This document shows, piece by piece, positions 39,453-49,544 of a stretch of 64,000 nucleotides of DNA. Origin of the DNA: an uncultured Colwellia sp. GTDB lineage: Bacteria > Pseudomonadota > Gammaproteobacteria > Enterobacterales > Alteromonadaceae. Numbering within the stretch: position 1 is the first letter of the stretch; every line of letters starts with the position of its first letter. A model generated the notes under the pieces. It saw nothing but the letters and a program-made list of their open reading frames with translations, did not search any database and had not been told where the DNA came from. Made by a program: the position numbers and the translations under genes. The stretch spans positions 1 through 64,000 of the forward strand of contig CAJXQJ010000013.1 in the NCBI GenBank assembly GCA_913058245.1. Reading direction: 5' to 3'.

Positions 39453-39885
39453 GTGCTATTCCGTGTTGTGCTGCACGAATTCGGGCAATAGCTTCAACGA
39501 GTACAGCAGTATTTAATCCAACAATGATCAATCCATTTACAGCGGTTAAGCTGCCCAGTATTCGCCATTGAGGATCTAAAACAATATCGCCATAGCCTAA
39601 GGTTGAAAATGTGACAATGGAAAAGTATAAAGCAGGCTCCATGTTATCGAAAATGCCTATTAACATATAAACCCAGGCCCATAAGCCTGCGCTGACGCTT
39701 AATCCTGCAACTAACCAAAGTACCATAGCGCTTAGCACGAAAACGGTTTTTATTTGTACTGGCGGCTTCGCAAGCCAATGTCCCATCATATGCAAACTAT
39801 GTGTGAGTGTGCTGATAAAAGCCACTTGAATAAATACCGTACCAATAATAAGTAATGAGCCATATATTATTTGTGTAAAAATCAC
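39445..39885 (-). CDS. Two-helix potassium channel protein
   Basis: 146 residues. The K+ selectivity filter TLGYGDI is seen after a pore helix (ALYFSIVTFS), with flanking helices. An extra N-terminal helix pair (IIYGSLLIIGTVFIQVAF, VFVLSAMVLWLVAGLSV) is present. No RCK or cyclic-nucleotide domain follows. The start is GTG at 39885. It overlaps gltS by eight bases. Confidence 0.85.
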   Translation of the reverse strand: MIFTQIIYGSLLIIGTVFIQVAFISTLTHSLHMMGHWLAKPPVQIKTVFVLSAMVLWLVAGLSVSAGLWAWVYMLIGIFDNMEPALYFSIVTFSTLGYGDIVLDPQWRILGSLTAVNGLIIVGLNTAVLVEAIARIRAAQHGIAHE

Positions 39886-40033
39886 GAGCTGAGTCCGATA
39901 ATTTATTGCTTAGTTAGACAGTAAACCATCTAATTTATTAGTGTTTAAATCAATGATTTTAAAGTTTATTTGTGTAACTCAACTAAGATGAGTTAGGAGG
40001 TTTCATTCCGTTATTGCGCATGACGAGTTAATA

Positions 40034-40429
40034 TTAAGCTAATTTGGTTTTCAACCACTGCTTAGCGGCTTTTGTCGAGTCAAAATGTTGATTTTCTAAG
40101 CCAGCTTTATCATAAACCTTTTTAAAGATGCTTTGCGTTATTTGTGCGGCATTGCTTTCAGCAGAATTAATAGCAAGTGCTTTTGTTGGTCCTTGCTTTA
40201 CAAGGTTAAGGTGGTAATCCAAACCTTCTTGTGTTGCGAATGTATCGCCATTTAACTCCAATAAAATGGCAAAATTATGGAAGTCGACTTCGTGTAAAAT
40301 AATGTCTGATAACTCTCGATGCATTTGTTTAAAAAACTCTAAATTCCATGGGCCCGTTGCATTGATGGTTACTATGTTATCTTCAATGGTGTAGCTACAG
40401 TGCCCGTGGGCGATAAACTCTGCTTTCAA
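40034..40429 (-). CDS. Hypothetical STAS/SpoIIAA-like protein
   Basis: 131 residues with no signal or membrane segment. The strand-helix pattern (NIVTINATGPWNLEFF, NFAILLELNGDTF, TKALAINSAESNAAQ, FDSTKAAKQWL) resembles single-domain SpoIIAA-like/STAS proteins. No phosphorylatable Ser motif is evident. Start is ATG at 40429, without a strong ribosome-binding site. It is monocistronic. The fold assignment is a guess from the pattern. Confidence 0.6.
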   Translation of the reverse strand: MKAEFIAHGHCSYTIEDNIVTINATGPWNLEFFKQMHRELSDIILHEVDFHNFAILLELNGDTFATQEGLDYHLNLVKQGPTKALAINSAESNAAQITQSIFKKVYDKAGLENQHFDSTKAAKQWLKTKLA

Positions 40430-40665
40430 ATGGCAACCTAGTGTTATTATTGTTTGCTCTTTAGTTAATTATTAGTTGTTCTATCGCTATCTGTAAAGCA
40501 ACAAGTGGAATATTGACGGTAATTTTTAAACTTGATGCTGTTAAGCCGTTAAACATTGACACATTTGGCGAGTATTTATTAAAAGTATTTTTATCAACAG
40601 CATAGTTTAACTGTTGATGAGCTTAGGTTAGTAAAGGTGAATGAACATATTACTTATTGTTAGCA

Positions 40666-40689
40666 ACAAAAAAGCTCCCTAAGGAGCTT
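40666..40689 (-). terminator. Terminator of the 63-residue gene
   Basis: AAGCTCC (40672-40678) pairs with GGAGCTT (40683-40689); the A run at 40668-40673 gives a T tail on the minus strand. Confidence 0.85.
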
Positions 40690-40719
40690 AATCATACTAA
40701 GTTATTAACTTGTGAATAC

Positions 40720-40911
40720 TTAGTAGTAGGTATCTTCTTTATTATGCGCTTGTGGATCTTCAATGATCTCTTCAAAGCCAACTTCAAAGCTATTATTGTT
40801 ATCAGTATTTGCCATATAAATTGTGCGGGTTGAACCATCAATCCAAGTTACTGTACCGCTACCTTTCTTACTACCGCATTTCATACCAATATGAATATCG
40901 TTAAACTCCAT
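40720..40911 (-). CDS. Small conserved-looking protein, 63 residues
   Basis: Not recognised. Starts with a very strong GAGGAGG ribosome-binding site 6 bases before the ATG and ends just before a clear terminator, so it is a real, probably highly translated gene. The protein is beta-rich and acidic (KGSGTVTWIDGSTRTIYMANT, FEVGFEEIIEDP). It could be a small SH3-like or KOW-like barrel. Monocistronic. Confidence 0.7.
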   Translation of the reverse strand: MEFNDIHIGMKCGSKKGSGTVTWIDGSTRTIYMANTDNNNSFEVGFEEIIEDPQAHNKEDTYY

Positions 40912-41080
40912 TGCTTCCTCCTCGTTTGTCGTCGAACATCGAATGATAAATTCGATAAAGCAAACCGCAATTACTTAGAAAATTATTTATTAGAATAGTT
41001 CAAATATCCCACAAGTAATGTGTTTTTTTTCAACAGGGACGGTTTATTATAAAGAGAAAATTATTCAAATCTAGTGATTT

Positions 41081-42220
41081 TTAAGGATTAACACTAACCC
41101 CTAAAACGGTTTGCTTGCTAGCCCCTGTTACAGCTGGAATGTTGCCGAAAATATTTTTATCGAAAGCGAAAGCTAACCACGCAAATGCCATGGCCTCCAT
41201 TGCATCACTATTTATATTTTTTGTATGAGTATTCATTATCTGGTGATCGTTAAGCTTTTGATTTAATAGTGAAACTAAGTGCGAATTTTCAACGCCACCA
41301 CCACAAATATATACGTTAGATTTCGTAGATAATTTACAAATTTCATTGCTGATTGTTATTGCGGTAAGTTCGGTTAATGTTGTTTGAATATCGACAGCAG
41401 AAAGGTCACTATTTTGTATAAATTGACTTAACCATTGTGGATTAAAATACTCTCGACCAGTACTCTTAGGCGCTGGTTGTGAAAAGTAATTATCGCTTAA
41501 CATTTGTTGTAATAAAGATTGAGAAGTTTTCCCTGCTTTTGCCCAGTTACCGTTTTCATCATATCGAGTTAAGTGATGTTGCGCGTACCAATAATCCATT
41601 AGTGCATTACCTGGCCCAGTGTCAAAACCGATAGCTTGCTTAGTAGAGTTCTTCGGTAAGAAAGTAATATTGGCAATACCGCCAATGTTAACAACAAAAA
41701 CATCTTTTTTAGTATTACTAAAAATAGCTTGATGAAATGCTGGTACTAAAGGTGCGCCTTGGCCGCCTAATGCTATATCTTTACTACGAAAATCTCCAAC
41801 AACACGAATACCAGTTAAAACCGCAAGTGTTTGTAAACAGCCGATTTGCAACGTGAAAGGTTTGTTTATTTGTGTGCTTGATATTGGCCTGTGGCGAATA
41901 GTTTGTCCGTGGCAACCAATGGCAGTAATATCGCTAGCCGATAATTGTTGCTGTGTTAAAAATTGCTTAATTGCTGCTGCAAATTGATGTGCTAACTCTA
42001 TGCTCAAGCTACCGACGCGATCAATCTCATTATTGCTTGGGTTATATAGGCTAGTAATTTTGTGATGAGTGATATCGTCATATGCTTGATAATAACTGGC
42101 AATTAGATTGGCGTTATTTGCTTGTTCAGCTTCTATAGTGTCAAACTCAACTAGGGCAAGGTCAATACCGTCGGCGCTGGTACCAGACATTAAGCCTATA
42201 TATCGTACCTTGTTGCTCAT
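41081..42220 (-). CDS. anmK: Anhydro-N-acetylmuramic acid kinase
   Basis: 379 residues from ATG at 42220; GTG at 42232 would add four residues, with no better ribosome-binding site. AnmK phosphorylates 1,6-anhydroMurNAc during murein recycling. Motifs: YIGLMSGTSADGIDLAL (ATP site), GCHGQTIRHRP, NIGGIANITFLP, GFDTGPGNALMDYW and ICGGGVENS. The start overlaps or abuts the stop of the M23 peptidase gene (42222-42224). With Mpl in this window, two steps of the murein recycling route are present. Confidence 0.95.
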   Translation of the reverse strand: MSNKVRYIGLMSGTSADGIDLALVEFDTIEAEQANNANLIASYYQAYDDITHHKITSLYNPSNNEIDRVGSLSIELAHQFAAAIKQFLTQQQLSASDITAIGCHGQTIRHRPISSTQINKPFTLQIGCLQTLAVLTGIRVVGDFRSKDIALGGQGAPLVPAFHQAIFSNTKKDVFVVNIGGIANITFLPKNSTKQAIGFDTGPGNALMDYWYAQHHLTRYDENGNWAKAGKTSQSLLQQMLSDNYFSQPAPKSTGREYFNPQWLSQFIQNSDLSAVDIQTTLTELTAITISNEICKLSTKSNVYICGGGVENSHLVSLLNQKLNDHQIMNTHTKNINSDAMEAMAFAWLAFAFDKNIFGNIPAVTGASKQTVLGVSVNP

Positions 42221-42221
42221 T

Positions 42222-43640
42222 TTATTCGGCACTACTTGATTTTGTCGTTGAAAAGTTCAACGCCTGACGAGAGCTAGATAGTTCTGCTATACGCTGAGAA
42301 GCTAAAGCCTCAAATTCACTGCGATATTTATTACTTATAGGCTTCGCATCGGGCAGTTTTACCGTACGTGGGTTGCGGTGAACGCCGTTAAGTAAAAACT
42401 CATAATGTAGATGTGGTGCTTGTGACATACCTGTTGAACCAACGTAGCCAATTACTTGTCCTTGTTTAACTCGTTGACCTTTTTTGACCGCGCGCTTTGA
42501 AAAATGTAAATACTTAGTGACTATGCCATTACCATGTTGGATAAAAACATAATTACCGTTGTATTTGTTGTAAGTTGCATGAGTAACTTTACCATTCCCT
42601 GCAGCGACAACTGGTGTGCCTTTTTTAGCTCTATAGTCAGTTCCGTTATGTGCTTTCCAACGCTTTTGTATCGGATGAAAACGTTTGCGTTTAAAGTTTG
42701 AGCTGATGTATCTGAAGTTTACTGGTGCGCGTAAAAATGCTTTACGCATGCTTTTTCCATCAGGTGAATAGTATTCGTCATCGGTAAAGCGAATAGCTTG
42801 GAATGTATCACCTTGATTGATAAATTCTGCGGCAAGTATCTTACCTGTACCAATAAAGTCACCTTCAATATATTGTTTCTCATAAATAACATTAAAGCTG
42901 TCACCCTCACGTATATCTAAGGCGAAATCTATGTCCCAGCCAAAAACGTTCGCTAAGTTAATAATTTGGCCATCATTTAAGCCGGCGGCAGCGGCAGCAT
43001 TCCAGAAGTTAGACTTAATGGTACCCTGGGCAAAGGCTTCTTGAATATCAACTGCTTTACTTTCTTTATGAGAATGATATTGCTGGTTTTGTAAATTAAC
43101 AAATAAGGTATCGGTTTTTGATAACGGATATTCTAATGAAATTAATGTGCCATCATCGTCTTTACCAATACGTAAGGTGTCGCCAACATTGAGTTTTTTT
43201 AATAATTTACTTTCTTTTCCTTTGGCAATCATGACATTGTGGGTCGTGGTGGCATTTAAGCCATTGCGTTTAAATATTTTTGCCAGAGAATCACCACTTC
43301 TTACTTTCACCGTTTGCCAATTTAACTGGTTGGCACTTTCTTCGATATTGTTATCGCTGATGTTTGGTATCACAGTTTCTTTATTTTGGCTGATTGTCAA
43401 AGGCGGCAATTGTTTTTTTGCTATTTGAATCTCAGGTGTCGGGTTATTTTTCGTCCCCTGTTCTGGCATTGCTACTTGATACCTTTGGCCAGCGATAAAC
43501 TCGCCGCTAGCAGGTGAATTTAGTTGATTATTGCCTTTAAGTGGTACCATTAACAAGAAAAGTACTATTACAGCACAGGAGATAATTATTACTTGGTGCT
43601 GTTTCGGGAGGGCAAAATATAAATTTTTTATATTTTTCAA
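42222..43640 (-). CDS. M23 family peptidoglycan DD-endopeptidase with OapA/LysM-like N-terminus
   Basis: 472 residues. One N-terminal membrane anchor (VIIISCAVIVLFLLMVPL), a LysM-like module (about residues 105-160, VRSGDSLAKIFKRNGLN), then the M23 lysostaphin-type domain. Zinc ligands are in AHNGTDYRA (His and Asp) and HLHYEF. Layout matches MepM/YebA of E. coli, a DD-endopeptidase that opens murein crosslinks for growth. It precedes anmK in an operon, next to divergent tyrS, a block conserved in Shewanella and relatives. Confidence 0.9.
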   Translation of the reverse strand: MKNIKNLYFALPKQHQVIIISCAVIVLFLLMVPLKGNNQLNSPASGEFIAGQRYQVAMPEQGTKNNPTPEIQIAKKQLPPLTISQNKETVIPNISDNNIEESANQLNWQTVKVRSGDSLAKIFKRNGLNATTTHNVMIAKGKESKLLKKLNVGDTLRIGKDDDGTLISLEYPLSKTDTLFVNLQNQQYHSHKESKAVDIQEAFAQGTIKSNFWNAAAAAGLNDGQIINLANVFGWDIDFALDIREGDSFNVIYEKQYIEGDFIGTGKILAAEFINQGDTFQAIRFTDDEYYSPDGKSMRKAFLRAPVNFRYISSNFKRKRFHPIQKRWKAHNGTDYRAKKGTPVVAAGNGKVTHATYNKYNGNYVFIQHGNGIVTKYLHFSKRAVKKGQRVKQGQVIGYVGSTGMSQAPHLHYEFLLNGVHRNPRTVKLPDAKPISNKYRSEFEALASQRIAELSSSRQALNFSTTKSSSAE

Positions 43641-43795
43641 AAAGCTAAGACCTATAGATGAGAAAATAATACGACAACTGTCGTTTACTATAACAAAATA
43701 ATATCAACTGAAACAATGATAGGGTTTTCACCACAGTTAAAATTGCAGTAGAATTCGGCAATTAAATATTACTACCCCTGTTTGGAGCCTAATAA

Positions 43796-44995
43796 ATGTC
43801 AGATGTAAGCCAAGCGTTTGCAGAGTTAAAACGTGGTGCAGAAGAGATTCTGCTCGAAGATGAGTTATTGGAAAAGCTTAAACAAGGGAAGCCGTTAAAA
43901 ATTAAAGCTGGCTTTGATCCAACAGCTCCAGATCTACATCTTGGTCATACGGTGCTTATTAATAAGTTGCGTCAATTTCAACAACAAGGCCATGAAGTTA
44001 TTTTCCTTATCGGTGATTTCACTGGCATGATTGGCGACCCAACAGGTAAGAATGTTACGCGTAAGCCATTAACGAAAGAAGATGTACTGTCGAATGCGGA
44101 AACCTATAAAGAGCAAGTATTTAAAATATTAGATCCAGCGAAAACTACCGTTGCTTTTAATTCTACTTGGATGGAAAAGCTGGGCTCAGCTGGCATGTTA
44201 AAACTTGCCTCTCGCCAAACTGTTGCTCGTATGATGGAAAGAGACGACTTTAAAAAGCGTTATGCTGGTGGTCAGGCAATTGCGATTCATGAATTTATGT
44301 ACCCACTTGTTCAAGGCTGGGACTCTGTGGCGCTAGAAGCTGATGTTGAACTTGGTGGTACCGACCAGAAATTTAATTTACTAATGGGCCGTGAGTTACA
44401 AAAATCTGAAGGACAACGCCCTCAAACCGTATTGATGATGCCGTTATTAGAAGGTTTAGATGGCGTGCAAAAAATGTCTAAATCACTGAACAATTATATT
44501 GGTATCACTGATGCGCCGAACGACATGTTTGGTAAAGTTATGTCGATTTCAGATGATCTAATGTGGCGCTATTATGAATTATTAAGCTTTAAACCTATTG
44601 ATGTTATACAAGGTTATAAAGATAAAATAGCTGCTGGTGCTAATCCACGCGATGTAAAAATTGATTTAGCGAAAGAGTTGATTGAACGCTTTCATGACAC
44701 TGCTGCAGCTGAAGCTGCTCATCAAGAATTTATCAACCGTTTTCAAAAAGGTGCAATGCCAGACGATATGCCTGAAAAGGATGTTGTAACTGAAGGTGGC
44801 GAGATTGCCATTGCAAATTTACTAAAAGAAGTCGGTTTAGTGGCAAGTACCTCTGAAGCAATGCGTATGATAAAACAAGGTGCTGCTAAAATTGATGGTG
44901 AAAAAATTACTGACAATAAGTTAGTGGTGAATGCAGGTACAAGCGCTGTTTACCAAGTCGGTAAGCGCAAATTTGCTAAAGTAACCATTAAATAG
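43796..44995 (+). CDS. tyrS: Tyrosyl-tRNA synthetase
   Basis: 399 residues. Class I synthetase with HLGHT (residues 48-52) and KMSKS (about 226-230). [17 protein letters not shown] and [20 protein letters not shown] are typical of the type closer to eukaryotic-like/TyrZ forms than to E. coli TyrS. The C-terminal S4 domain ([15 protein letters not shown]) binds tRNA. It is divergent from the M23/anmK operon. Confidence 0.97.
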   Translation: MSDVSQAFAELKRGAEEILLEDELLEKLKQGKPLKIKAGFDPTAPDLHLGHTVLINKLRQFQQQGHEVIFLIGDFTGMIGDPTGKNVTRKPLTKEDVLSNAETYKEQVFKILDPAKTTVAFNSTWMEKLGSAGMLKLASRQTVARMMERDDFKKRYAGGQAIAIHEFMYPLVQGWDSVALEADVELGGTDQKFNLLMGRELQKSEGQRPQTVLMMPLLEGLDGVQKMSKSLNNYIGITDAPNDMFGKVMSISDDLMWRYYELLSFKPIDVIQGYKDKIAAGANPRDVKIDLAKELIERFHDTAAAEAAHQEFINRFQKGAMPDDMPEKDVVTEGGEIAIANLLKEVGLVASTSEAMRMIKQGAAKIDGEKITDNKLVVNAGTSAVYQVGKRKFAKVTIK

Positions 44996-45052
44996 CGCAA
45001 TGTAGCTTTGTAAAATCGTAAGCTAGCATCAAAAAACTAACATAGTTGTTAT

Positions 45053-45080
45053 AAAAGCCAGTATTAATACTGGCTTTTTT
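45053..45080 (+). terminator. Terminator of tyrS
   Basis: AAAAGCCAGTATTAATACTG(GC) forms a stem of up to 12 bp, followed by a T run ending TTTTTTA. Confidence 0.92.
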
Positions 45081-45253
45081 ATGGCGTAAAGAAAGTATCC
45101 CTGTTTCAACGAATTGACCTTGCCTTGACAAAAAACACTTCCTAGCCTTCTTTAGAGAATCGTAGCAATCCCTGTCTATATCATGTTGTTTTTTATTTAA
45201 AATATGCGAATTCAGCAAGATTGACTATATGTTCTAGAATTAACATAACTTTA

Positions 45254-45267
45254 TTGATCTAAGTCAG
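45254..45267 (+). promoter_or_regulatory. FNR/DNR-type box upstream of nosR
   Basis: TTGATCTAAGTCAG matches TTGAT-N4-GTCA(A), the form used by DNR/NnrR regulators in nos and nor promoters, and 8 of 10 bases of the FNR site. It lies 128 bases before the nosR start. Regulation by oxygen/NO is expected for this gene. Confidence 0.65.
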
Positions 45268-45295
45268 TATCGTTAATTTCAATTGGCGTAATATG

Positions 45296-45312
45296 TGCGA
45301 CATATTGTCGCA
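45296..45312. promoter_or_regulatory. Perfect 17-bp palindrome TGCGACA-TAT-TGTCGCA in the nosR promoter
   Basis: The two 7-bp arms are exact inverted copies around TAT. It lies between the FNR/DNR box and the nosR start, 84 bases before the ATG. It looks like an operator for a dimeric regulator that I cannot name. A cruciform or hairpin function is less likely at this length. Confidence 0.65.
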
Positions 45313-45395
45313 GTTATGTAAATTCGAGATTACTGTTTTTCTTAACTTTCGACAGCTTAACTTATGTATTCAGGTTCTAAAGGTATAACGGAATA

Positions 45396-47525
45396 ATGCT
45401 ACTTTTCTTGTCGCGCTGTAAAAAGCCGTTAACGTTATTAACAGTTTTACTACTCTGGTTTAGCCAGTTTTCTGCCTACGCTTTATTTGTTAGTGAAGCA
45501 CGTGATCCTATTCCTTTAATTCATGAAATTTTCCCGGAAGCGACCAAAGTTTCAGATAAAGTCGGTGATCCGCTTATTTGGACTATCTACAAGCAGGAAG
45601 ACGTTATTGGGTACGCGTTTGAAACCAATGACATTGCAAGAATACCTGCCTATTCAGGCGAGCCTGTGAACATGTTAGTGGCAATCGATCCTAACGGTGT
45701 TTATCTTGGCGCAAAAGTGTTAGAACATCACGAACCTATTATCCTTGCTGGTATTCCCGAAAGTAAGTTATGGGCTTTTTCAGACCAATACCCGGGATTA
45801 AATGTTAGCGACCGCTTAAAAGTTGGTGGAAATGCTAAAGGTGACATGATCCACTTAGATGGTTTGTCAGGTGCTACTGTTACTGTGATGGTGATGAATG
45901 TTGCGATTACTAAAGCCGCCACCAAGGTTGCCCGCTCACTTGGAATTATAGAAGCAGCTGACGAAATTAAACAACCAATGGCAACCGTGTTCCCTGATGT
46001 TTATCAAAAAACTGATTGGCAAACATTGGTCGGTGATGGTTCAATTCGTAAGCTTTATTTGGATCGTAAAACCGTTGATGAAGCTTTTGTCGGTACCGAA
46101 GCTGAAAATATTGAACAAGCGTCGCTCGAACAAAAAGCAGATATGTTTGCTGAAGTTTACTTTGCACAAGCTGATATTCCGACGATTGGTCGTAATATTT
46201 TAGGTGATAGTGAATATGAATGGCTAATGAAAACTTTGCAACCTGGCGAGCATGCCATGGTGGTGCTAGGTAACGGTTATTCATTTAAGGGCTCTGGCTA
46301 TGTACGCGGTGCTATTTTTGACCGTATCCAAATTTTACAAAACGATGCTGCTTTCGCTTTCCGTGATTTAGACCATAACCGAGTAACAGACATTTTTATT
46401 GATGGAGCGCCACGCTTCAAAGAAATGTCTTTGTTTATTGTTCGTGAACATCAAGAGTTTAACCCCGGCGTTGATTGGCAGTTTGAGTTATTAGTACGTC
46501 GTCAAATCGGAGCAATTGATAGTGTTTTTACTAGCTTTAAAGGCAGCTATCACGGTTTAGAGAAATACCTAGATCGTCCACCAATTATATTACCTGAGCC
46601 TGAATTAACCTTGACTCAGCAGGTATGGCAAGAGAAAAACACCGAAGTTGTGATACTAAGCATTTTGATGGTTTTGTTACTTGCCTCATTATTTTTCCAA
46701 GATATTTTAGTTAGACATCCTACTTTCATGCATAACTTCCGCCATGGTTTCTTGGTGATAACCGTCGTCTTTATTGGCTGGGTTTGGGGCGGACAATTAT
46801 CTGTGGTGAATGTATTTACTTTCTTGCAAGCCTTTATGTCAGATTTTTCTTGGGACTTATTTTTATTAGACCCTGTGATCTTTATGCTCTGGGGTGCAGC
46901 GGCTGTCACTATGTTGTTATGGGGACGTGCGGTTTATTGTGGTTGGCTATGTCCGTTTGGAGCTTTACAAGAGCTGATCAACGTATTTGCTCGTTATATT
47001 AAAATTCCACAGTTTGAATTACCGTGGGCTGTGCACGAACGTTTATGGGCGATTAAATATTTAGTGCTGTTAGGGTTATTTGCCTTATCACTTGATTCAC
47101 TTGCGTTAGCTGAGCAATTTGCTGAAATTGAACCTTTTAAAACAACTTTCTTATTGAAGTTTGACCGTGAATGGCCGTTCATTCTTTATGCCGCAATACT
47201 ATTAACAATTAACATTTTCAATCGTAAATTTTTCTGTCGCTACTTATGTCCATTAGGTGCAGCCCTTTCAACAAGCAACAGTGTGCGTTTATTTAGTTGG
47301 TTAAGACGTCGCCCTGAATGTGGCCAACCATGTAAAACCTGTGCGAAAGAATGTGAAATACAAGCGATTAATCCTGATGGCGAAATAAACATGCGTGAAT
47401 GTCATTACTGTTTAGATTGTCAGGTTACCTATTTTAATGATGACAAATGTCCACCATTGAAAAAGCAAAAATATAAAAAAAATAAGTACAAAGAACAAGA
47501 AATAGCGACAGTAAATGTCGGATAA
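45396..47525 (+). CDS. nosR: NosR, electron donor/regulator of nitrous oxide reductase
   Basis: 709 residues, normal length. A signal/membrane segment is followed by a periplasmic FMN-binding domain, with the flavinylation motif LSGATVT (Ser158-Thr161). Then come several helices carrying CGWLCPFGA and CRYLCPLGA (NapH-like) and a cytoplasmic ferredoxin tail with CGQPCKTCAKEC and CHYCLDCQ. NosR feeds electrons from the quinone pool to NosZ. Flavin attachment needs ApbE or NosX, absent here. GGAATA precedes the ATG. nosZ follows 45 bases on. Confidence 0.96.
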   Translation: MLLFLSRCKKPLTLLTVLLLWFSQFSAYALFVSEARDPIPLIHEIFPEATKVSDKVGDPLIWTIYKQEDVIGYAFETNDIARIPAYSGEPVNMLVAIDPNGVYLGAKVLEHHEPIILAGIPESKLWAFSDQYPGLNVSDRLKVGGNAKGDMIHLDGLSGATVTVMVMNVAITKAATKVARSLGIIEAADEIKQPMATVFPDVYQKTDWQTLVGDGSIRKLYLDRKTVDEAFVGTEAENIEQASLEQKADMFAEVYFAQADIPTIGRNILGDSEYEWLMKTLQPGEHAMVVLGNGYSFKGSGYVRGAIFDRIQILQNDAAFAFRDLDHNRVTDIFIDGAPRFKEMSLFIVREHQEFNPGVDWQFELLVRRQIGAIDSVFTSFKGSYHGLEKYLDRPPIILPEPELTLTQQVWQEKNTEVVILSILMVLLLASLFFQDILVRHPTFMHNFRHGFLVITVVFIGWVWGGQLSVVNVFTFLQAFMSDFSWDLFLLDPVIFMLWGAAAVTMLLWGRAVYCGWLCPFGALQELINVFARYIKIPQFELPWAVHERLWAIKYLVLLGLFALSLDSLALAEQFAEIEPFKTTFLLKFDREWPFILYAAILLTINIFNRKFFCRYLCPLGAALSTSNSVRLFSWLRRRPECGQPCKTCAKECEIQAINPDGEINMRECHYCLDCQVTYFNDDKCPPLKKQKYKKNKYKEQEIATVNVG

Positions 47526-47570
47526 AAATTTTCTATTAACACCAAACGAAGAAATCAACGGAGAACGTTA

Positions 47571-49460
47571 ATGAGTAACAACGAAGAAAATGCAAAACAC
47601 AATGAGTTGGAGAATGCCGACAGACGTAAGTTTTTCGGTAAAACAGCCTTAGTTGGTGCAGGCGCTGTTGCTGCTCCTATGACTGCTGCTATGTTTGCAT
47701 CTATGGCGAAAGCTAATGCAGCGGAAGCGGCTAATAGCCCATTCGTACACCCAGGCGATTTAGATGAATACTATGGCTTCTGGAGTGGTGGTCACTCAGG
47801 TGAAGTACGTATTATGGGTATTCCATCTATGCGTGAATTAATGCGTATTCCAGTATTTAACATCGACAGTGCTACGGGTTGGGGTTTAACTGACGAAAGT
47901 AAGCGTATCAAAGGTGACAGTGCTCACTTACTTGCTGGCGACTCACATCACCCACACATGAGTATGACTGACGGTAGCTATAACGGTAAGTATGTATTCA
48001 TTAACGATAAGGCAAACTCTCGTGTTGCTCGTATTCGTTGTGACGTAATGAAGTGTGACAAAATGCTAACCGTGCCAAACATCCAAGCGGTTCACGGTTT
48101 ACGGGTACAAAAAGCACCGTACACTAAATACGTAGTTTGTAATGGTGAATTCGAAATTCCAATGAACAATGACGGCAAAGACGGTATGGAAGACGTAAGC
48201 ACTTACCGTTCTTTGTATAACGTAATTAATGCTGAAACGATGGAAATGGCTTTCCAAGTAATGGTTGACGGTAACTTAGATAATACTGATGCTGATTACG
48301 ACGGTAAATACTTCGCTTCAACTTGTTATAACTCAGAAATGGGCATGAACTTAGGTGAAATGATCACGGCTGAGCGTGACCATGTTGTAATCTTTAGCCT
48401 TGCTGCTTGTGAAGCTGCATTGAAAGCGGGTAAGTACAAAACTTACAATGGCAACAATGTACCAGTGTTAGATGGTCGTAAAGGCTCTGAATTAACACGT
48501 TATATTCCAGTTCCAAAATCACCTCACGGTTTAAACACTTCACCAAACGGTGAATACTTTGTTGCTAACGGTAAGTTATCACCAACCGTATCAATCATCT
48601 CTATCAAAAAATTAGATGATTTATTCGCTAATAAGATCCAACCTCGTGATGCGGTAGTTGCAGAGCCAGAATTAGGCTTAGGCCCTCTACATACGGCTTT
48701 CGATAATAAAGGTAACGCGTTTACCACTTTATTCTTAGATAGCCAAATTGCTAAGTGGAATGTACAAGACGCAATTGATGCCCATAACGGCAAAAAAGTT
48801 AACTACATTCGTCAAAAACTAGATGTTCATTACCAACCGGGTCATAACCATACTTCACAGGGTGAAACTCGTGATGCTGATGGTAAATGGTTAATCTCTC
48901 TTTGTAAGTTTTCGAAAGACCGTTTCTTACCAGTAGGTCCTTTACGTCCTGAAAATGATCAATTGATTGATATTTCTGGTGATGAAATGAAACTTGTACA
49001 TGATGGTCCAACATTCGCTGAACCACATGACTGTATGATTGTTCATCGTAGTAAAATGAAGCCACTTAAATTATGGCCACGTACTGACCCTATCTTCGCT
49101 GAAACTATTGCTCAAGCGAAACGTGATGGCGTTGATGTTTACATGGACAACAAAGTGATTCGTGATGGCAAGAAAGTACGTGTTTACATGACGTCAATTG
49201 CGCCTAATTACGGTATGAACGAGTTTAAAGTTAAGTTAGGTGATGAAGTTACTGTTATCGTAACTAACCTTGACCAAGTTGAAGATGTAACACACGGTTT
49301 CTGTATGACGAACCACGGTGTACAAATGGAAATTGGTCCACAAGCTACGGCATCAATTACCTTTACGGCAAACCAACCAGGCGTACAATGGTACTACTGT
49401 AACTGGTTCTGCCATGCGTTACACATGGAAATGCGTGGTCGTATGTTGGTTGAAGCTTAA
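47571..49460 (+). CDS. nosZ: Nitrous oxide reductase, clade I, Tat-exported
   Basis: 629 residues. It reduces N2O to N2 in the periplasm. The N-terminus has a twin-arginine signal (DRRKFFG, Arg18-Arg19), which marks clade I. The propeller domain holds the CuZ ligands: DSHHPHMS (about 123-130) and EPHD near 484. The C-terminal cupredoxin domain has the CuA motif [12 protein letters not shown] (Cys610, Cys614, His618, Met621) and the upstream [13 protein letters not shown] precedes the ATG. Codon choice looks optimised. Confidence 0.98.
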   Translation: MSNNEENAKHNELENADRRKFFGKTALVGAGAVAAPMTAAMFASMAKANAAEAANSPFVHPGDLDEYYGFWSGGHSGEVRIMGIPSMRELMRIPVFNIDSATGWGLTDESKRIKGDSAHLLAGDSHHPHMSMTDGSYNGKYVFINDKANSRVARIRCDVMKCDKMLTVPNIQAVHGLRVQKAPYTKYVVCNGEFEIPMNNDGKDGMEDVSTYRSLYNVINAETMEMAFQVMVDGNLDNTDADYDGKYFASTCYNSEMGMNLGEMITAERDHVVIFSLAACEAALKAGKYKTYNGNNVPVLDGRKGSELTRYIPVPKSPHGLNTSPNGEYFVANGKLSPTVSIISIKKLDDLFANKIQPRDAVVAEPELGLGPLHTAFDNKGNAFTTLFLDSQIAKWNVQDAIDAHNGKKVNYIRQKLDVHYQPGHNHTSQGETRDADGKWLISLCKFSKDRFLPVGPLRPENDQLIDISGDEMKLVHDGPTFAEPHDCMIVHRSKMKPLKLWPRTDPIFAETIAQAKRDGVDVYMDNKVIRDGKKVRVYMTSIAPNYGMNEFKVKLGDEVTVIVTNLDQVEDVTHGFCMTNHGVQMEIGPQATASITFTANQPGVQWYYCNWFCHALHMEMRGRMLVEA

Positions 49461-49544
49461 GCTGCAATATTGCTTAAGTGATTTGATTTTTCAGGCTAAC
49501 GGCATGTTAGCGTTAGAATAATCAAACTAACCAGCGTAAAATAG

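Larger units (their letters stand above)
44996..45395. other. 400-base region between tyrS and nosR
   Basis: It contains the tyrS terminator (45053-45080) and the nosR promoter region with an FNR/DNR box (45254-45267) and a 17-bp palindrome (45296-45312). No ORF is convincing. Confidence 0.6.

Noticed and set aside
44988..45218. Minus-strand frame of 76 codons downstream of tyrS
   Set aside because: It crosses the tyrS terminator and has no start signal.
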